64,000 nucleotides of DNA from Haloprofundus halobius (GTDB lineage: Archaea > Halobacteriota > Halobacteria > Halobacteriales > Haloferacaceae): positions 62,001 through 126,000 of the forward strand of contig NZ_CP083666.1 in NCBI RefSeq assembly GCF_020097835.1, in the 5' to 3' direction. This document shows, one piece after another, positions 7,967 through 17,069 of the stretch. The translations under genes were made by a program, and so were the position numbers. The first letter of the stretch is position 1, and every line of letters begins with the position of its first letter. The notes beneath the pieces are model-generated. The model saw nothing but the letters and a program-made list of their open reading frames with translations, did no database searches and had not been told where the DNA came from.

Positions 7967-8271
7967 CTGAGAGACATTGTGGGTCTATCGAGGGTAGAAA
8001 TATCGTAAGGTGTGCAGCGTTACTTGACGAAGAATATTCAATGGTGAGGCCTGCTCACCTCTACGTCGAAACGGGAATGGACGACGGATCTACTGCATAT
8101 ACTGTCGCCCACGAACTCGGACACGTCTTTGGGAAGACCCACGACTCACATGCGCCGGTCATGGAGACAGGCACCTCCGACACGATTTCGCTCTACAACC
8201 AGTCGTGGAACACGAGCGGACCCACCTCTACCGCGGCTGACAACTCTACGGCATCTCTCCGGCCGGCTTAA
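7967..8271 (+). pseudogene. 3' half of the metzincin protease gene
   Basis: An uninterrupted frame runs from the element's right end: ERHCGSIEGRNIVRCAALLDEE..., then VAHELGHVFGKTHDS and PVMETG, to the stop at 8271. HELGHVFGKTH is the zinc-binding motif HExxHxxGxxH of metzincin metallopeptidases and the following VMETG is a plausible Met-turn. An ATG at 8041 could start translation, but the product would be an isolated 76-residue fragment. Together with 5784-6137 it once encoded a small metallopeptidase. Confidence 0.7.
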
Positions 8272-8289
8272 ACCCCTCCAGACGATCAT

Positions 8290-9744
8290 TCAGCTACTAA
8301 ACACGAGCGATTTCACGACGACGGGGACTGTCTGGCCGCTCTCCAGCGGGTCGCCGATATCGAGATAGTCGCCGTCGGACGCGACAACTTCGTCTACGAC
8401 GATGAGCGGCGCATCCGCGTTCGACGTCGAACGCAACTGCTGGCCGAGCGCCTTCGCACAGTTCTGTCTCGTGAGCACGACTCGGGGAGACTCGCTCGCA
8501 AAACACTGTTCGTACACCTCGTCGACCGCTCGTGCGAGGCCTCTAATTCGTTCGTATCCCAACGGTGTGATCGAGGGAAGAGACAGCACGAACGGCGTCT
8601 GCTCGTCGATTTCGTACAGTTCGCGTTCTCGCTCGAAACAGCTCCGTAGCTCACTCACGAGGGTATCGTGGTCCTGTTGCTCGGTCACGACGGGTGCTTC
8701 GATGACCGGCAAGTTCCGTAGCGGCAGTACTGCGTCGTCGATGTGCGTCGTCGTCCCGCTGAACGAGGTCGTCTGGGTTCCGACCCCGACGACAGTTGCT
8801 CGAATGTCTTCGTCGGGGAATCGAACGCGGAGCGAACTCCGTTCGAGCCGCCGTTGAATCGCAGACGCGAGGTGGAGACCGAAGTCGTCGAACGCGAACG
8901 GTGAGCGCCCGCTCGTCTCTTCGGTCGCAGAAATCAAGCGGCCGACACCACCGCTGAACACGACCGCATAAACCGTCTCTCCCGTGTACTCGCTCGACCC
9001 GATGGTGAGCGTTTCCGTGACTGAAGACAGCGGCGGTCCCGCTATCGTGTCGAATATCGACTCTGCCATCGCAGCCGCGAGCCGACGCAGTTCAGCGTTG
9101 GTTGGCTGGGTTCCACCCTCGATATCGAACCCGTGAATCGCGACGAGTCGCGCTGCAGGCTCCGAGATGTGCGTTACCTGCCCCGACTGGTCGAATCGAA
9201 GCAGTCGCCCGCCGACGTCGAGACAGCGCGTTTCGACGACGTCGTCGCCCGAAAAGAGACACATGTTGGTCGTCCCTCCCCCCACGTCGACGTTGAGCAC
9301 CGTTTCCTGATTCTCTGCGGCCCACGCTGCAGCCCCCGACCCCTTCCCCGCCAAGACGGCTTCCAGTTCGGGACCCGCTGTCGCAACGACGAACTCCCCG
9401 GCGTGGTCGGCGATGTGGTTGACGAGTTGCTCGGCGTTCTCCTTGTAGGACGACTCCCCTGTGACGATGACCGCGCCGCTGTCGATTTCCGGGGGTGAGT
9501 AGCCCGCAGCGTCGAGTTCCGATTCGACGAGTTCCCGGACTGCATCCGTGTCGAGCGTCTGTCGGTCCAAAAGCGGCGTCTCGTGTATTTCTCCTCGATG
9601 GACGATAGTCGTCTCGCCGATGTCGACGGCGACAGCGCCGATACCGGACCGATCGACTGTGAGTTCGCTGACGATGAGTTGCGTCGTCGTCGTCCCGATA
9701 TCGATACCGACGCTGGTCAGCGTTGGCGGGTTTTCCTCTGACAT
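8290..9744 (-). CDS. eutA: Ethanolamine ammonia-lyase reactivating factor EutA
   Basis: A 484-residue ASKHA-type ATPase that reactivates coenzyme-B12-inactivated ethanolamine ammonia-lyase. Nucleotide-binding loops are visible: GIDIGTTTTQ (13-22) and NVDVGGGTTNMCLF (151-164), then FSGGVGRL. I start at ATG 9744 (MSEENPPTLT), 15 nt after the eutC stop; the frame is open far upstream through eutC, but that is antisense-type open DNA of GC-rich sequence. It is the last gene of the eutB-eutC-eutA operon. Confidence 0.88.
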   Translation of the reverse strand: MSEENPPTLTSVGIDIGTTTTQLIVSELTVDRSGIGAVAVDIGETTIVHRGEIHETPLLDRQTLDTDAVRELVESELDAAGYSPPEIDSGAVIVTGESSYKENAEQLVNHIADHAGEFVVATAGPELEAVLAGKGSGAAAWAAENQETVLNVDVGGGTTNMCLFSGDDVVETRCLDVGGRLLRFDQSGQVTHISEPAARLVAIHGFDIEGGTQPTNAELRRLAAAMAESIFDTIAGPPLSSVTETLTIGSSEYTGETVYAVVFSGGVGRLISATEETSGRSPFAFDDFGLHLASAIQRRLERSSLRVRFPDEDIRATVVGVGTQTTSFSGTTTHIDDAVLPLRNLPVIEAPVVTEQQDHDTLVSELRSCFERERELYEIDEQTPFVLSLPSITPLGYERIRGLARAVDEVYEQCFASESPRVVLTRQNCAKALGQQLRSTSNADAPLIVVDEVVASDGDYLDIGDPLESGQTVPVVVKSLVFSS

Positions 9745-9758
9745 CGTTCGGTCCGTTC

Positions 9759-10493
9759 TCAGCCGAGGTCGATACCGCTTCCTTGCTGCTCGTGCATCCG
9801 CTCGACGAGATCGATGATCTGTGCGCCCGCTTCGACCGCTGGAAGCCCATCTGCGTGGATGTTCGAGATGACCGATTTCTTCGCCGTCGGCTTTCCGGGT
9901 CGAGGGTCGTACACCAGATACGCGCTCAGACTCTCGGCCGTGTTCAACCCGGGTCGTTCCCCGATGAGGTTCACGACGCTCGTCGCCCCGAGCGTCTCTC
10001 CGATTGCGTCCATCACGTCGACGCGGCCGAACTTGACGAACAGCGGTGTCCCGACCACGAACCCACGCTCTTCGAGTCCATCTACGAGCATCGGCAACAG
10101 ATCGGAGACGTTCGCTTCGACCGCTGTCGAACTCAGTCCGTCGCAGACGATAATCTGGACGTCCGGGTCCTGCGTACACTCGTCTCGAATCCGCGCTTTG
10201 GTCTCGTCGCTAATCTGTCGACCCAGGTCAGGCCGAGCGAGATACTCGTCTTGGTCCGTGACTCGGCTCTGAATCGGAATCAGCCCTGCATCCTCGACCA
10301 TCTCGTCGGATACCTTCGTCAAGACAGCGTCGCGGGCACGGGCGTGGTCCGCACGAAACGACAGCATCGACGACGTCCGAGGTCGGGTACCGCTCCGTCC
10401 AACTCCCAGTCGAGAGGGACTCGCGTCGACGATTCGTTCGAGCGCGTCTTCGTCGTTCGGCCCGTTCTCGCCCGGGCGGTGCGAGTCGCTCAT
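9759..10493 (-). CDS. eutC: Ethanolamine ammonia-lyase small subunit EutC
   Basis: A 244-residue light subunit of the adenosylcobalamin-dependent lyase that converts ethanolamine to acetaldehyde and ammonia. Family hallmarks include LSFRADHARARDAVLTKV near the N-terminus, VQIIVCDGLSSTAV, LIGERPGLNTAESLSAYLVYDPRPGKPT and the C-terminal ISNIHADGLPAVEAGAQI. The start at ATG 10493 overlaps the eutB stop by 4 nt (ATGA), so translation is coupled and subunits are made together. It forms the active complex with EutB. Confidence 0.92.
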   Translation of the reverse strand: MSDSHRPGENGPNDEDALERIVDASPSRLGVGRSGTRPRTSSMLSFRADHARARDAVLTKVSDEMVEDAGLIPIQSRVTDQDEYLARPDLGRQISDETKARIRDECTQDPDVQIIVCDGLSSTAVEANVSDLLPMLVDGLEERGFVVGTPLFVKFGRVDVMDAIGETLGATSVVNLIGERPGLNTAESLSAYLVYDPRPGKPTAKKSVISNIHADGLPAVEAGAQIIDLVERMHEQQGSGIDLG

Positions 10494-11863
10494 CGCGCTC
10501 CCTCCAGAAAGCGGGTCGGGTCGCCGGCGCGTGAGGTCAATCGCCCATCTTTCATCAGCCCCATCGATTCGAGCCACTCTTCGAACTCCGGGGCCGGACC
10601 CATCTCGAAGATATCCCAGAGCGCCGACGCGTCGTGATAGCTGTTCGATTGGTAGTTGAGCATCGTGTCGTCACCCATCGGAACGGTGATGAAGTAGTTC
10701 GACCCGGCCGCGGTGAGCAAGACGGCGAGGTTCTCGATGTCGTTCTGGTCGGCCTGGATGTGGTTGGTGTAACAGGCGTCGATGCCCATCGGGATGCCGG
10801 TGAGTTTGCCCATGAAGACGTCTTCGAGTCCGGCTCTGATGACCTGCCTTCCGTCGTAGAGGTACTCGGGGCCGATGAAGCCGACGACGGTGTTCACCAA
10901 AAACGGGTCGTAGCGCTTGGCGAGTCCGTAACAGCGAGCCTCTAACGTGACCTGGTCGACGCCCGCGTGGGCGTCGCTCGACAGCTCCGACCCCTGGCCG
11001 GTCTCAAAGTACATGACGTTCGGCCCCGAAGCAGTACAGCGGTTCTGGCCGAACTCGTACGCCTCGTCGAGGAGGTCGACGTCGATGCCGAAGCCCTCGT
11101 TACCGGCTTCGGTTCCCGCGAGGCTCTGAAACAGCAGGTCGGCGGAGGCTCCCTGTCGGACGGCTTCCATCTGGGTGGTGAGATGCGAGAGCACGCAGTT
11201 TTGCGTCGGCACGTCCCACGTCTCGATGAACTCCTTCGTCACGTCCAGCAGCCGCTTCGTTCGCTCGGCGTTGTCTTCGACCGGATTGATGCCGATGACG
11301 GCGTCGCCGACGCCGTACGAGAGCCCTTCTCGAATCGAGTGACGGATGTTTTCGACGTCGTCACTCGGGTCGTTCGGCTGGAGTCTGAACGACAGCGTCC
11401 CCTCGCCACCGATGGTGTTGTTGCACCGGGCGGTGACCTGCATCTTCGACGACGCCTGAATCAGATCCATGTTCGACATGAGTTTCGCGACGGCGGCGAT
11501 CATCTCGCTCGTCAACCCCGGTCGAATACGGGCGATTTCGGCTTCGCGCGTCCCTTCGTCGACGAGAAACTCGCGGAACTCCGAGACGGTCCAGTCTTTG
11601 ATTCGTTCGGAGGCGGCCTCGTCGACGCCGTCTTGGATGACTCGGGTGACCTCGTCGTCTTCGTACGGGATGGCGGGCGACTGCCGGAGCGTTTCGAGCG
11701 TGAGTTCGCCGAGCGCGTCCTTCGCAGCGATACGTTCAGCCTCCGAGTCGGCGGCGATTCCCGCGAGTTCGTCTCCGGACTTCTCCTCGTTCGCCTTCGC
11801 CAGTACCTCTCGAACCGAGTCGAAGGTGTGTCTCGACCCGGTGATGCGTGATTCGATGTTCAT
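10490..11863 (-). CDS. eutB: Ethanolamine ammonia-lyase large subunit EutB
   Basis: A 457-residue TIM-barrel large subunit, full length for the family. Characteristic stretches include MSNMDLIQASSKM, RCNNTIGGEGTLSFRLQPN, PTQNCVLSHLTTQ, GTEAGNEGFGID and IPMGIDACYTNHIQADQND. It binds cobalamin and substrate. A strong Shine-Dalgarno GGGGAG lies just before the ATG. No transporter, EutL-type shell protein or aldehyde dehydrogenase gene is next to it, so the acetaldehyde must be handled by enzymes elsewhere. Confidence 0.93.
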   Translation of the reverse strand: MNIESRITGSRHTFDSVREVLAKANEEKSGDELAGIAADSEAERIAAKDALGELTLETLRQSPAIPYEDDEVTRVIQDGVDEAASERIKDWTVSEFREFLVDEGTREAEIARIRPGLTSEMIAAVAKLMSNMDLIQASSKMQVTARCNNTIGGEGTLSFRLQPNDPSDDVENIRHSIREGLSYGVGDAVIGINPVEDNAERTKRLLDVTKEFIETWDVPTQNCVLSHLTTQMEAVRQGASADLLFQSLAGTEAGNEGFGIDVDLLDEAYEFGQNRCTASGPNVMYFETGQGSELSSDAHAGVDQVTLEARCYGLAKRYDPFLVNTVVGFIGPEYLYDGRQVIRAGLEDVFMGKLTGIPMGIDACYTNHIQADQNDIENLAVLLTAAGSNYFITVPMGDDTMLNYQSNSYHDASALWDIFEMGPAPEFEEWLESMGLMKDGRLTSRAGDPTRFLEGAR

Positions 11864-12690
11864 CTCTGTCTCCCCTGGGATGGTCGATTTCGGTTGTGAC
11901 GTCTGGAAATTGGCGTGCCTGTTCGTCGATCACCCTCAGGTCGGACTGTCGACGGAGATCGGCGACGGTGGCGTGGCCTCGTCGCCGAGGTCGCCGACTG
12001 CATCTCTGGGCGTGCCAATGTCTAACACAACCTAGTTCCTCAACACGGTACGACTTGAGTGTTGCTCGAACCCGGGTTTTCGAGACGCGTCGACCCACAA
12101 TCGCAACCGTCTCGTAGTGAGCAGGAGTCACGACTGCTCTTCGGTTGCGGCGCGCTCTTGGTGATGTTTTGCGAACGTCTACAGCTTCACAGAGACGCAA
12201 GAAGCGTAACTCGGACTCGTCCGCGAGGAACTCCATCCCTGCGTCCCCGTCGAAAGACAGCGTCAAGGGGGTGCCAGCGGACGACGCTGTCTCGTAACGA
12301 GGGCGAGATGTACAGGTGATGGTAGGAAGGGAGGTACCGTGGAGAATCGTGCGGTAAATTCTCCATACTGGCTGATGCTGACGCCTCCCTCAAGTCGCTT
12401 AGTCCGTTCACTCCGGCGACCCCGTCGATCGGCTCTCGCCCTCGGTGGTGTGATACACTAGCGGCACGTTGGTGGTGGGGTCGCCACGTTCTATTACTTA
12501 CTCAAGAACAATAAAAATTATTCATCTCGCAGAGATACAATCACTCTCTATTCGATTAAAAATTGTCATGAACGGGAACGCAGCGCCCTCGATTCGCGAC
12601 TCGCACTCTGAGTCTCTCTTTCGGCGAGATTCCATCCATACAGACGAAACCACGAGGAGAGCGACCCCCTCGCGAATTAACTTGCTCGAA
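11864..12690. other. Non-coding or decayed stretch upstream of eutB
   Basis: I find no convincing gene in these 827 bases. A minus-strand frame (11736-12266) is open and overlaps the eutB start, but its product is arginine-rich and overlaps coding DNA, so I read it as chance. A short inverted repeat GGAGAAT/ATTCTCC lies at about 12342-12364. The eutBCA promoter must lie here; no clean TATA box stands out. Confidence 0.4.
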
Positions 12691-13083
12691 TCAGGTTGTG
12701 TAGTACTCGTTGACCTCCTCGCCGAGGCTCGCTTCGAGGCTGACCTGCAGCGGTGTGGCGTCCTCGGTGAGTTCGACCGAAATCCAATCGCCTTCGCCCC
12801 CGTACTCGACGACGTTGGCAGCCGCGAGTTTGGGAAGATGTTGATGGTAGAGCGAGGTTAGCACCCCCTCTATCTCTTCGTCGCTCGGCGAGTCGTACTC
12901 TCGTCGTGCGACCACCGCAGCGAGGTCTTCGAGAAGGACGGGTCGTTGCTGCTCTATGAGGTGTGCGAGGACGCGTCGGCGACGTGGATGGCGTACCGCG
13001 TCGGCGACGATGTTCTCTAACGACCCGCCGGAGAGATACCCGAACGCCCGGTCTGCAGCCGTGTTTCGGGTCGGCTTCATCAT
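12691..13083 (-). CDS. Haloarchaeal winged-helix protein (DUF7344-like)
   Basis: About 130 residues in the arrangement common to haloarchaeal DUF7344-type regulators: a first helix ENIVADAVRHPRRRRVLAHL, a central region with IEGVLTSLYHQHLPKLAAANVVEY that forms the winged helix, and an acidic tail. I start at the tandem ATGs 13083/13080; the frame runs further up to 13170, but a TATA-like CATATATAG at 13141-13149 marks the promoter there. The same family recurs at 16265 and 54168. Targets unknown. Confidence 0.75.
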   Translation of the reverse strand: MMKPTRNTAADRAFGYLSGGSLENIVADAVRHPRRRRVLAHLIEQQRPVLLEDLAAVVARREYDSPSDEEIEGVLTSLYHQHLPKLAAANVVEYGGEGDWISVELTEDATPLQVSLEASLGEEVNEYYTT

Positions 13084-13122
13084 GAGTAGAACGGTACTCC
13101 CCAGAGCCGCCTGAAGGCATGG

Positions 13123-13137
13123 CCCGTAAATTACGGG
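13123..13137. promoter_or_regulatory. Palindrome between the divergent regulators
   Basis: CCCGTAA-A-TTACGGG lies 40 nt before the minus-strand start at 13083, just inside the TATA-like element CATATATAG. Its place near the likely transcription start suggests an operator or a 5' hairpin. Confidence 0.35.
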
Positions 13138-13348
13138 TCTATATATGTCGGATTCACGAGAACTGAACAACCATCTGCGCTGTCAGGTAGATGGGCTTCT
13201 GTCGACGTACGATTTCGTCCACTATTGACCCGCCTGCCCTCTCTGCCACAATGAGCAGGTACAAGCATGGCAATGTGGGTTATGAGAGAGCCATCGTAGA
13301 CGGGCTCGTTCACAACACAGAACCGCCTACTTCGGACAGAGCGAATGG

Positions 13349-13354
13349 TTATAT
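13349..13354 (+). promoter_or_regulatory. TATA box of the FilR1-like regulator gene
   Basis: TTATAT lies 28 nt before the ATG at 13377, the spacing of leaderless haloarchaeal transcripts. It decides the start, since the open frame extends upstream to 13191. Confidence 0.5.
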
Positions 13355-13376
13355 CCGGACCGTGGGTAGACTTAGC

Positions 13377-14201
13377 ATGGGGCTGAAAATGAGATCGCCA
13401 ATCGACGACATTGCGTACCTCACGCGGGCCGAACACCGCGTTTCGATGCTCGTCGCGCTGGCTGACGACCCTCGCACCCGAATCGAACTCAGGGAGATGA
13501 CAGGGGTCTCGCCATCGACGGCTCAACGGACGCTGCGGACGTTCGAGGACCGAAACTGGATTCGAAGAACCGGACACGAGTTCGAGGCGACAGCACTCGG
13601 CGCGTATCTCGCCTCCGGCGTGGTCGAGCTCGTCGAACGCTTCGAGGCCGAATCGAAGCTCCGAGACGTTTGGCACCGGCTTCCGGTCGAAGGAGAGGGC
13701 CTCGGAATCGACCTGTTCGCCGATGCGGTCGTGACAGTCGCAGAGACGACAGATCCGTATCGGCCGGTGAACCGGTTCGTCTCGCTGCTCGAAACGACCG
13801 ACGAGTTCCGACTCCTCAAGTCCGACATCGCCATTTTCGAACCGTGTCGCGAGCTGTTCTATCAGCGAATCGTCGACGGTATGGAGGCGGAGATCATCGA
13901 CCCACCGTACGTCTCGGCGTACATTCTCTCGACGTATCCCGAGCACGTCGCGAAAACCCTCGAAACCGGCAGGCTCACGGTGTGGGTACACGAGGAGTTA
14001 CCAGCCTACGGACTCGCCCTGTTCGACGACCGAATCAGTATTACCGGGTATGATCCCGACAGCGGAACCATCCACGTGTTGGTCGACACCGACGCCCCGG
14101 AGGTGCGCGAGTGGGCGGACGCGACGTTCGCGGACTACCGACGCTCGGCGCAGTCGTTCGACGCCGGGGACAGAGACGTCGAATCAGAGCGCGCGATGTA
14201 G
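13377..14201 (+). CDS. HTH regulator with FilR1-like middle domain
   Basis: About 274 residues. The N-terminal winged helix (residues about 8-60: LTRAEHRVSMLVALADD, MTGVSPSTAQRTLRTFEDRNWI) is followed by an effector-like domain of the type seen in methanogen FilR1 and many haloarchaeal regulators (DIAIFEPCRELFYQRIVDGMEAEIIDPPYVSAYILSTYP is split between a helix and strands; YGLALFDDRISITGYDPDSG). Such proteins regulate neighbouring or distant genes, the ligand usually being unknown. The ArsM-like gene lies downstream on the same strand after 275 nt. Confidence 0.8.
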   Translation: MGLKMRSPIDDIAYLTRAEHRVSMLVALADDPRTRIELREMTGVSPSTAQRTLRTFEDRNWIRRTGHEFEATALGAYLASGVVELVERFEAESKLRDVWHRLPVEGEGLGIDLFADAVVTVAETTDPYRPVNRFVSLLETTDEFRLLKSDIAIFEPCRELFYQRIVDGMEAEIIDPPYVSAYILSTYPEHVAKTLETGRLTVWVHEELPAYGLALFDDRISITGYDPDSGTIHVLVDTDAPEVREWADATFADYRRSAQSFDAGDRDVESERAM

Positions 14202-14476
14202 TCCACAAGCAATCCGTCCATCGTGTCGTTCTCGGTCTTTCGAGTGGTGACTCTCGACTCTCCCACTCGGTGACGGCCGGTCAGTATCTGAACGGAAGTC
14301 AGTCGCTGCCGGATAGTCACGACGTGCGTGTTGGTCAGCAGCTCCCGGGGTGTCACGAGATAGCTATCTACCGCTCGGACTCGAAACTCGTTCGCCAACA
14401 GGCAGATGGAAGACGATGACAACAGCACACAAATTCGACTGTGAAGCGGTGGGCGACGATTGAGGAGTAACGACGC

Positions 14477-15262
14477 ATGCCAGATTCACTCAATGTCAAA
14501 CGGCTCGAACAGGCAGTCAAAAACGTCTATCGGGACGTTGCGGAGTCTCCGAACGAGGAGTATCACTTCGAGATGGGACGCGAGTTGGCCGAACAGCTCG
14601 GGTACCCGCCGCGTGATCTCGATCGGATTCCCGCACGAGCACTAGAGTCGTTCGCGGGTGTGGGGTACCACTTCGGTCTCGCCGAACTCCAGGAGGGCGA
14701 CCACGTGCTCGATCTCGGCAGCGGGTCGGGGACGGACGTGTTCGTCGCGGCGCTACACGTCGGAGACTCGGGGAGCGTGACCGGATTGGACATGACCGAC
14801 CAACAGCTCGCGAAGGCACGGCAGTTACGCGACGAGGCGGGGATGGACAACGTCTCCTTCGAGAAGGGGTACATCGAAGACGTCCCGTTCGACGACGGGG
14901 CGTTCGATGTCGTCATCTCGAACGGAGTGATCAACCTCTCGGCGGACAAACAGCGGGTGTTCGAGGAGGCGAATCGGGTTCTCGCGGCGGGTGGACGGCT
15001 CGCGATCTCCGATATCATCAGCGAGACACAGATGCCCGAGAGTATCAAGAACAACGAAGACCTCTGGGCGGCCTGTATCGGCGGGGCCGAGCAGACCGAC
15101 CGCTACACGACGCTCATCGAAACTGCGGGATTCGAACTGGGCGACGTCCGGGACAACACGAAGTACGAGTTCATCTCGGAGCAGGCGGCGAACGCGTGTC
15201 AAAAATACGGTGTGAAGAGCATCTCGCTCGACGCGCGGAAGTCGCATCGACGGGAAGCGTAA
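14477..15262 (+). CDS. SAM-dependent methyltransferase, ArsM-like
   Basis: A 261-residue class I methyltransferase. Motif I is VLDLGSGSGTD (78-88), followed by GLDMTDQQL and the acidic IEDVPFDDGAFDVVISNGVINL. Overall layout and the ending ACQKYGVKSISLDARK match archaeal arsenite methyltransferase-type proteins, though the classical cysteine set of ArsM is not obvious (Cys occurs in AACIGGA and ANACQKYG). Substrate is therefore uncertain. Its 3' end overlaps a histidine-kinase relic on the other strand. Confidence 0.7.
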   Translation: MPDSLNVKRLEQAVKNVYRDVAESPNEEYHFEMGRELAEQLGYPPRDLDRIPARALESFAGVGYHFGLAELQEGDHVLDLGSGSGTDVFVAALHVGDSGSVTGLDMTDQQLAKARQLRDEAGMDNVSFEKGYIEDVPFDDGAFDVVISNGVINLSADKQRVFEEANRVLAAGGRLAISDIISETQMPESIKNNEDLWAACIGGAEQTDRYTTLIETAGFELGDVRDNTKYEFISEQAANACQKYGVKSISLDARKSHRREA

Positions 15263-15640
15263 ACGAGAACGTCGCCCCCTCGACGGGTTCGAACTCGACC
15301 CGTATCCCGCCGTCGTGGCGCTCGACGATGCGCTGACAGAGCGCTAACCCGATGCCTGTCCCGACGTGTTCGTCGCGCCCGTGAAGCCGCTGAAAGAGCT
15401 CGAAGCTGCGGTCTACGTCATCGGGGTCGATGCCGACGCCGCCGTCGCTAACCGAGATGCACCAGTACGTGTCCTCCCGCTCGGCGCTGATTCGGATGCG
15501 CGGTGGCTCGTCACCGCTGTACTCGAATGCGTTGCTCAGTAGGTTCTGGAACACTTGACGGAGCTGTTTCTCGTCCCCGTCGACGACGACGTCGAGGGGT
15601 GTTCGCCTTCGGTGACGGCGACCGGACGGTCGAGTCAGGC
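15171..15640 (-). pseudogene. Relic of a sensor histidine kinase (ATPase domain)
   Basis: On the minus strand MFQNLLSNAFEYSGDEPP is the N box of a HATPase_c domain, followed by VSDGGVGIDPDDVDRSFELF (G1) and GTGIGLALCQRIVERHDGGI (G2), then TFSFTLPVDA. Upstream, LDRPVAVTEGEHP and LDVVVDGDEKQLRQ are in different frames, with one missing base near 15597, and a TGA precedes them. The dimerisation and sensor domains are absent. The ORF end runs about 90 bp into the ArsM-like gene, which may reflect overlap of original 3' ends. Confidence 0.65.
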
Positions 15641-15827
15641 GACTCTCAGCAGGTCGAGGTCGCCGTCGGCCCGCCAGCCGTCGAGCGTCGACTCGGAGGT
15701 TCCGAGCGAGAGCGGCGCCCTCCGAGAGAAGTCTTCATATACGCTCAATCGCTTATGAGGTGCAGTACCTCTACAGACGTCTATTGGCACCTCCGCACAG
15801 TTACCGGCGAACAGACAATCAACGATC

Positions 15828-16037
15828 ATGGACACACAACAAAACAAGGTACCCGCGATCAGAGAGTTCGAACAGTCGCTCCAAACGTTACTCTTGGAGG
15901 CGTTCGCGCAAGGCGTCCCGCTCGAAGGAGCGTGGGTGATCTCACTAGATTCACCGAACCTCCCGGATTGGTCGGTTCAAATCCGCAAAGAGGAACCGGA
16001 GAGCCCCGAGTACGACCCCGAATTCATCGAAGAGTAA
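15828..16037 (+). CDS. Small conserved haloarchaeal protein
   Basis: A 69-residue acidic protein beginning MDTQQNKVPAIREFEQ. A predicted amphipathic helix (REFEQSLQTLLLEAFAQG) is followed by a strand-rich part (EGAWVISLDSPNLPDWSVQI) and an acidic tail. It has the look of small haloarchaeal proteins often found near regulators; I cannot assign a function. A TATA-like sequence (CTTATGA) lies further upstream near 15752. Confidence 0.55.
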   Translation: MDTQQNKVPAIREFEQSLQTLLLEAFAQGVPLEGAWVISLDSPNLPDWSVQIRKEEPESPEYDPEFIEE

Positions 16038-16264
16038 CGCCGCGACGACTCGAGATACCGACGTCGGGCCCCTCGAAACAGACTCACTCGCTCCTTTTTT
16101 AGATACTCTCTCCCGTAATCGAACAGTCCGCATTCTCGATACATGTAACACACATAACGTTTATGAAGGATGCTGGCCGTGGGTTGTAGTGTACACTGCT
16201 GAAGCCGGGGCGGAAGACGACAGGAGAGCTATGCTGCGTAGGCAGGTACGGAGAGCGCTACATC

Positions 16265-16633
16265 ATGACCACTAAAACAAGCGACACGAACCCTACGGAC
16301 AACGATCCTGATCTTTCGCCGACAGAGATTTTTTCGCTCTTATCGAACGAGAGGCGCCGGTACGCGCTTCACTATCTGTCCTCGCGAGTCGGCGCGATCC
16401 CTATTGGCGAGGTAGCCGAGCAGATCGCCATCTGGGAAGGCGACCCCACGATGGACCGCTATCAACGAGTCTACGTCGGACTGATCCACAACCACCTCTC
16501 GAGGCTCGGTCACGCGGGCGTGATCGCATACGACTCGGACGAGGAACTCATCACTACCACGGACGGTATCGACGCCGTCCGTCCGTACCTCGAACTCGCT
16601 GCGTGTGTGGATATGAGTCGGTTAAACGGGTAA
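16265..16633 (+). CDS. Haloarchaeal winged-helix protein (DUF7344-like)
   Basis: A 122-residue DNA-binding protein. The sequence LSPTEIFSLLSNERRRYALHYLSS opens the winged helix, GEVAEQIAIWEG and VYVGLIHNHLSRLGHAGVIAYD complete it, and an acidic N-terminal tail of 17 residues precedes it. It is the same type as the products of 12691-13083 and 54168-54527. The gene stands alone with its own promoter region; targets are not deducible. Confidence 0.78.
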   Translation: MTTKTSDTNPTDNDPDLSPTEIFSLLSNERRRYALHYLSSRVGAIPIGEVAEQIAIWEGDPTMDRYQRVYVGLIHNHLSRLGHAGVIAYDSDEELITTTDGIDAVRPYLELAACVDMSRLNG

Positions 16634-17069
16634 CGACGCGCACCTTCCGTTCGAACTCGCGTTGGCCAGTTTCTACGCGGCCGTCACACGTACTCGACTC
16701 GCGTTCGGAGAACGGCCTCCGAGACACCCCTGCCTAATCGTATTGGTACTGTCTCTTTATGGGGATCTCACTAGAATACAATCGAGAGTGTTCACACTCT
16801 CATCCCGAGGTCAGAGGCACCCGCTCCTCATGTGGTGACGAAGCGTGTACATTCGGGCAGGGCTGTACACGTGGTACTCACTCGCTTCGGAGCGCACGTA
16901 ACGCTTGGAGTCGCCGATATCGACCCCTGCTTCGGTTTCAGGTACGGTTCGGAGACCCATCCTCGTCGTGAACAGTAGCACGCTCCGGACGTGGTCGGTC
17001 GCTGATTCGTCGCTAGCTGTCACATAGAACCGACTGACCACCGTGTTCAACAATAGGCGGTTAATGACG
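16634..17069. other. Intergenic, nothing recognised
   Basis: No supported gene in this 436-base gap. Short open frames on both strands (16759-16971 plus; 16811-17200 minus) give low-complexity products without family resemblance and one overlaps the TrmB gene. Confidence 0.4.

Noticed and set aside
9745-10179. Long N-terminal extension of the eutA frame
   Set aside because: It lies antiparallel in frame terms across eutC coding DNA, is arginine-rich, and EutA homology begins at ATG 9744.
11736-12266. 176-codon minus-strand frame upstream of and overlapping eutB
   Set aside because: Overlaps the eutB start, arginine-rich, no family resemblance; open frames of this size arise by chance in GC-rich DNA.
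15958-15985. T-arm-like GGTTCAAATCC suggestive of a tRNA
   Set aside because: It lies inside the 15828-16037 coding frame and has no matching acceptor, D or anticodon arms.
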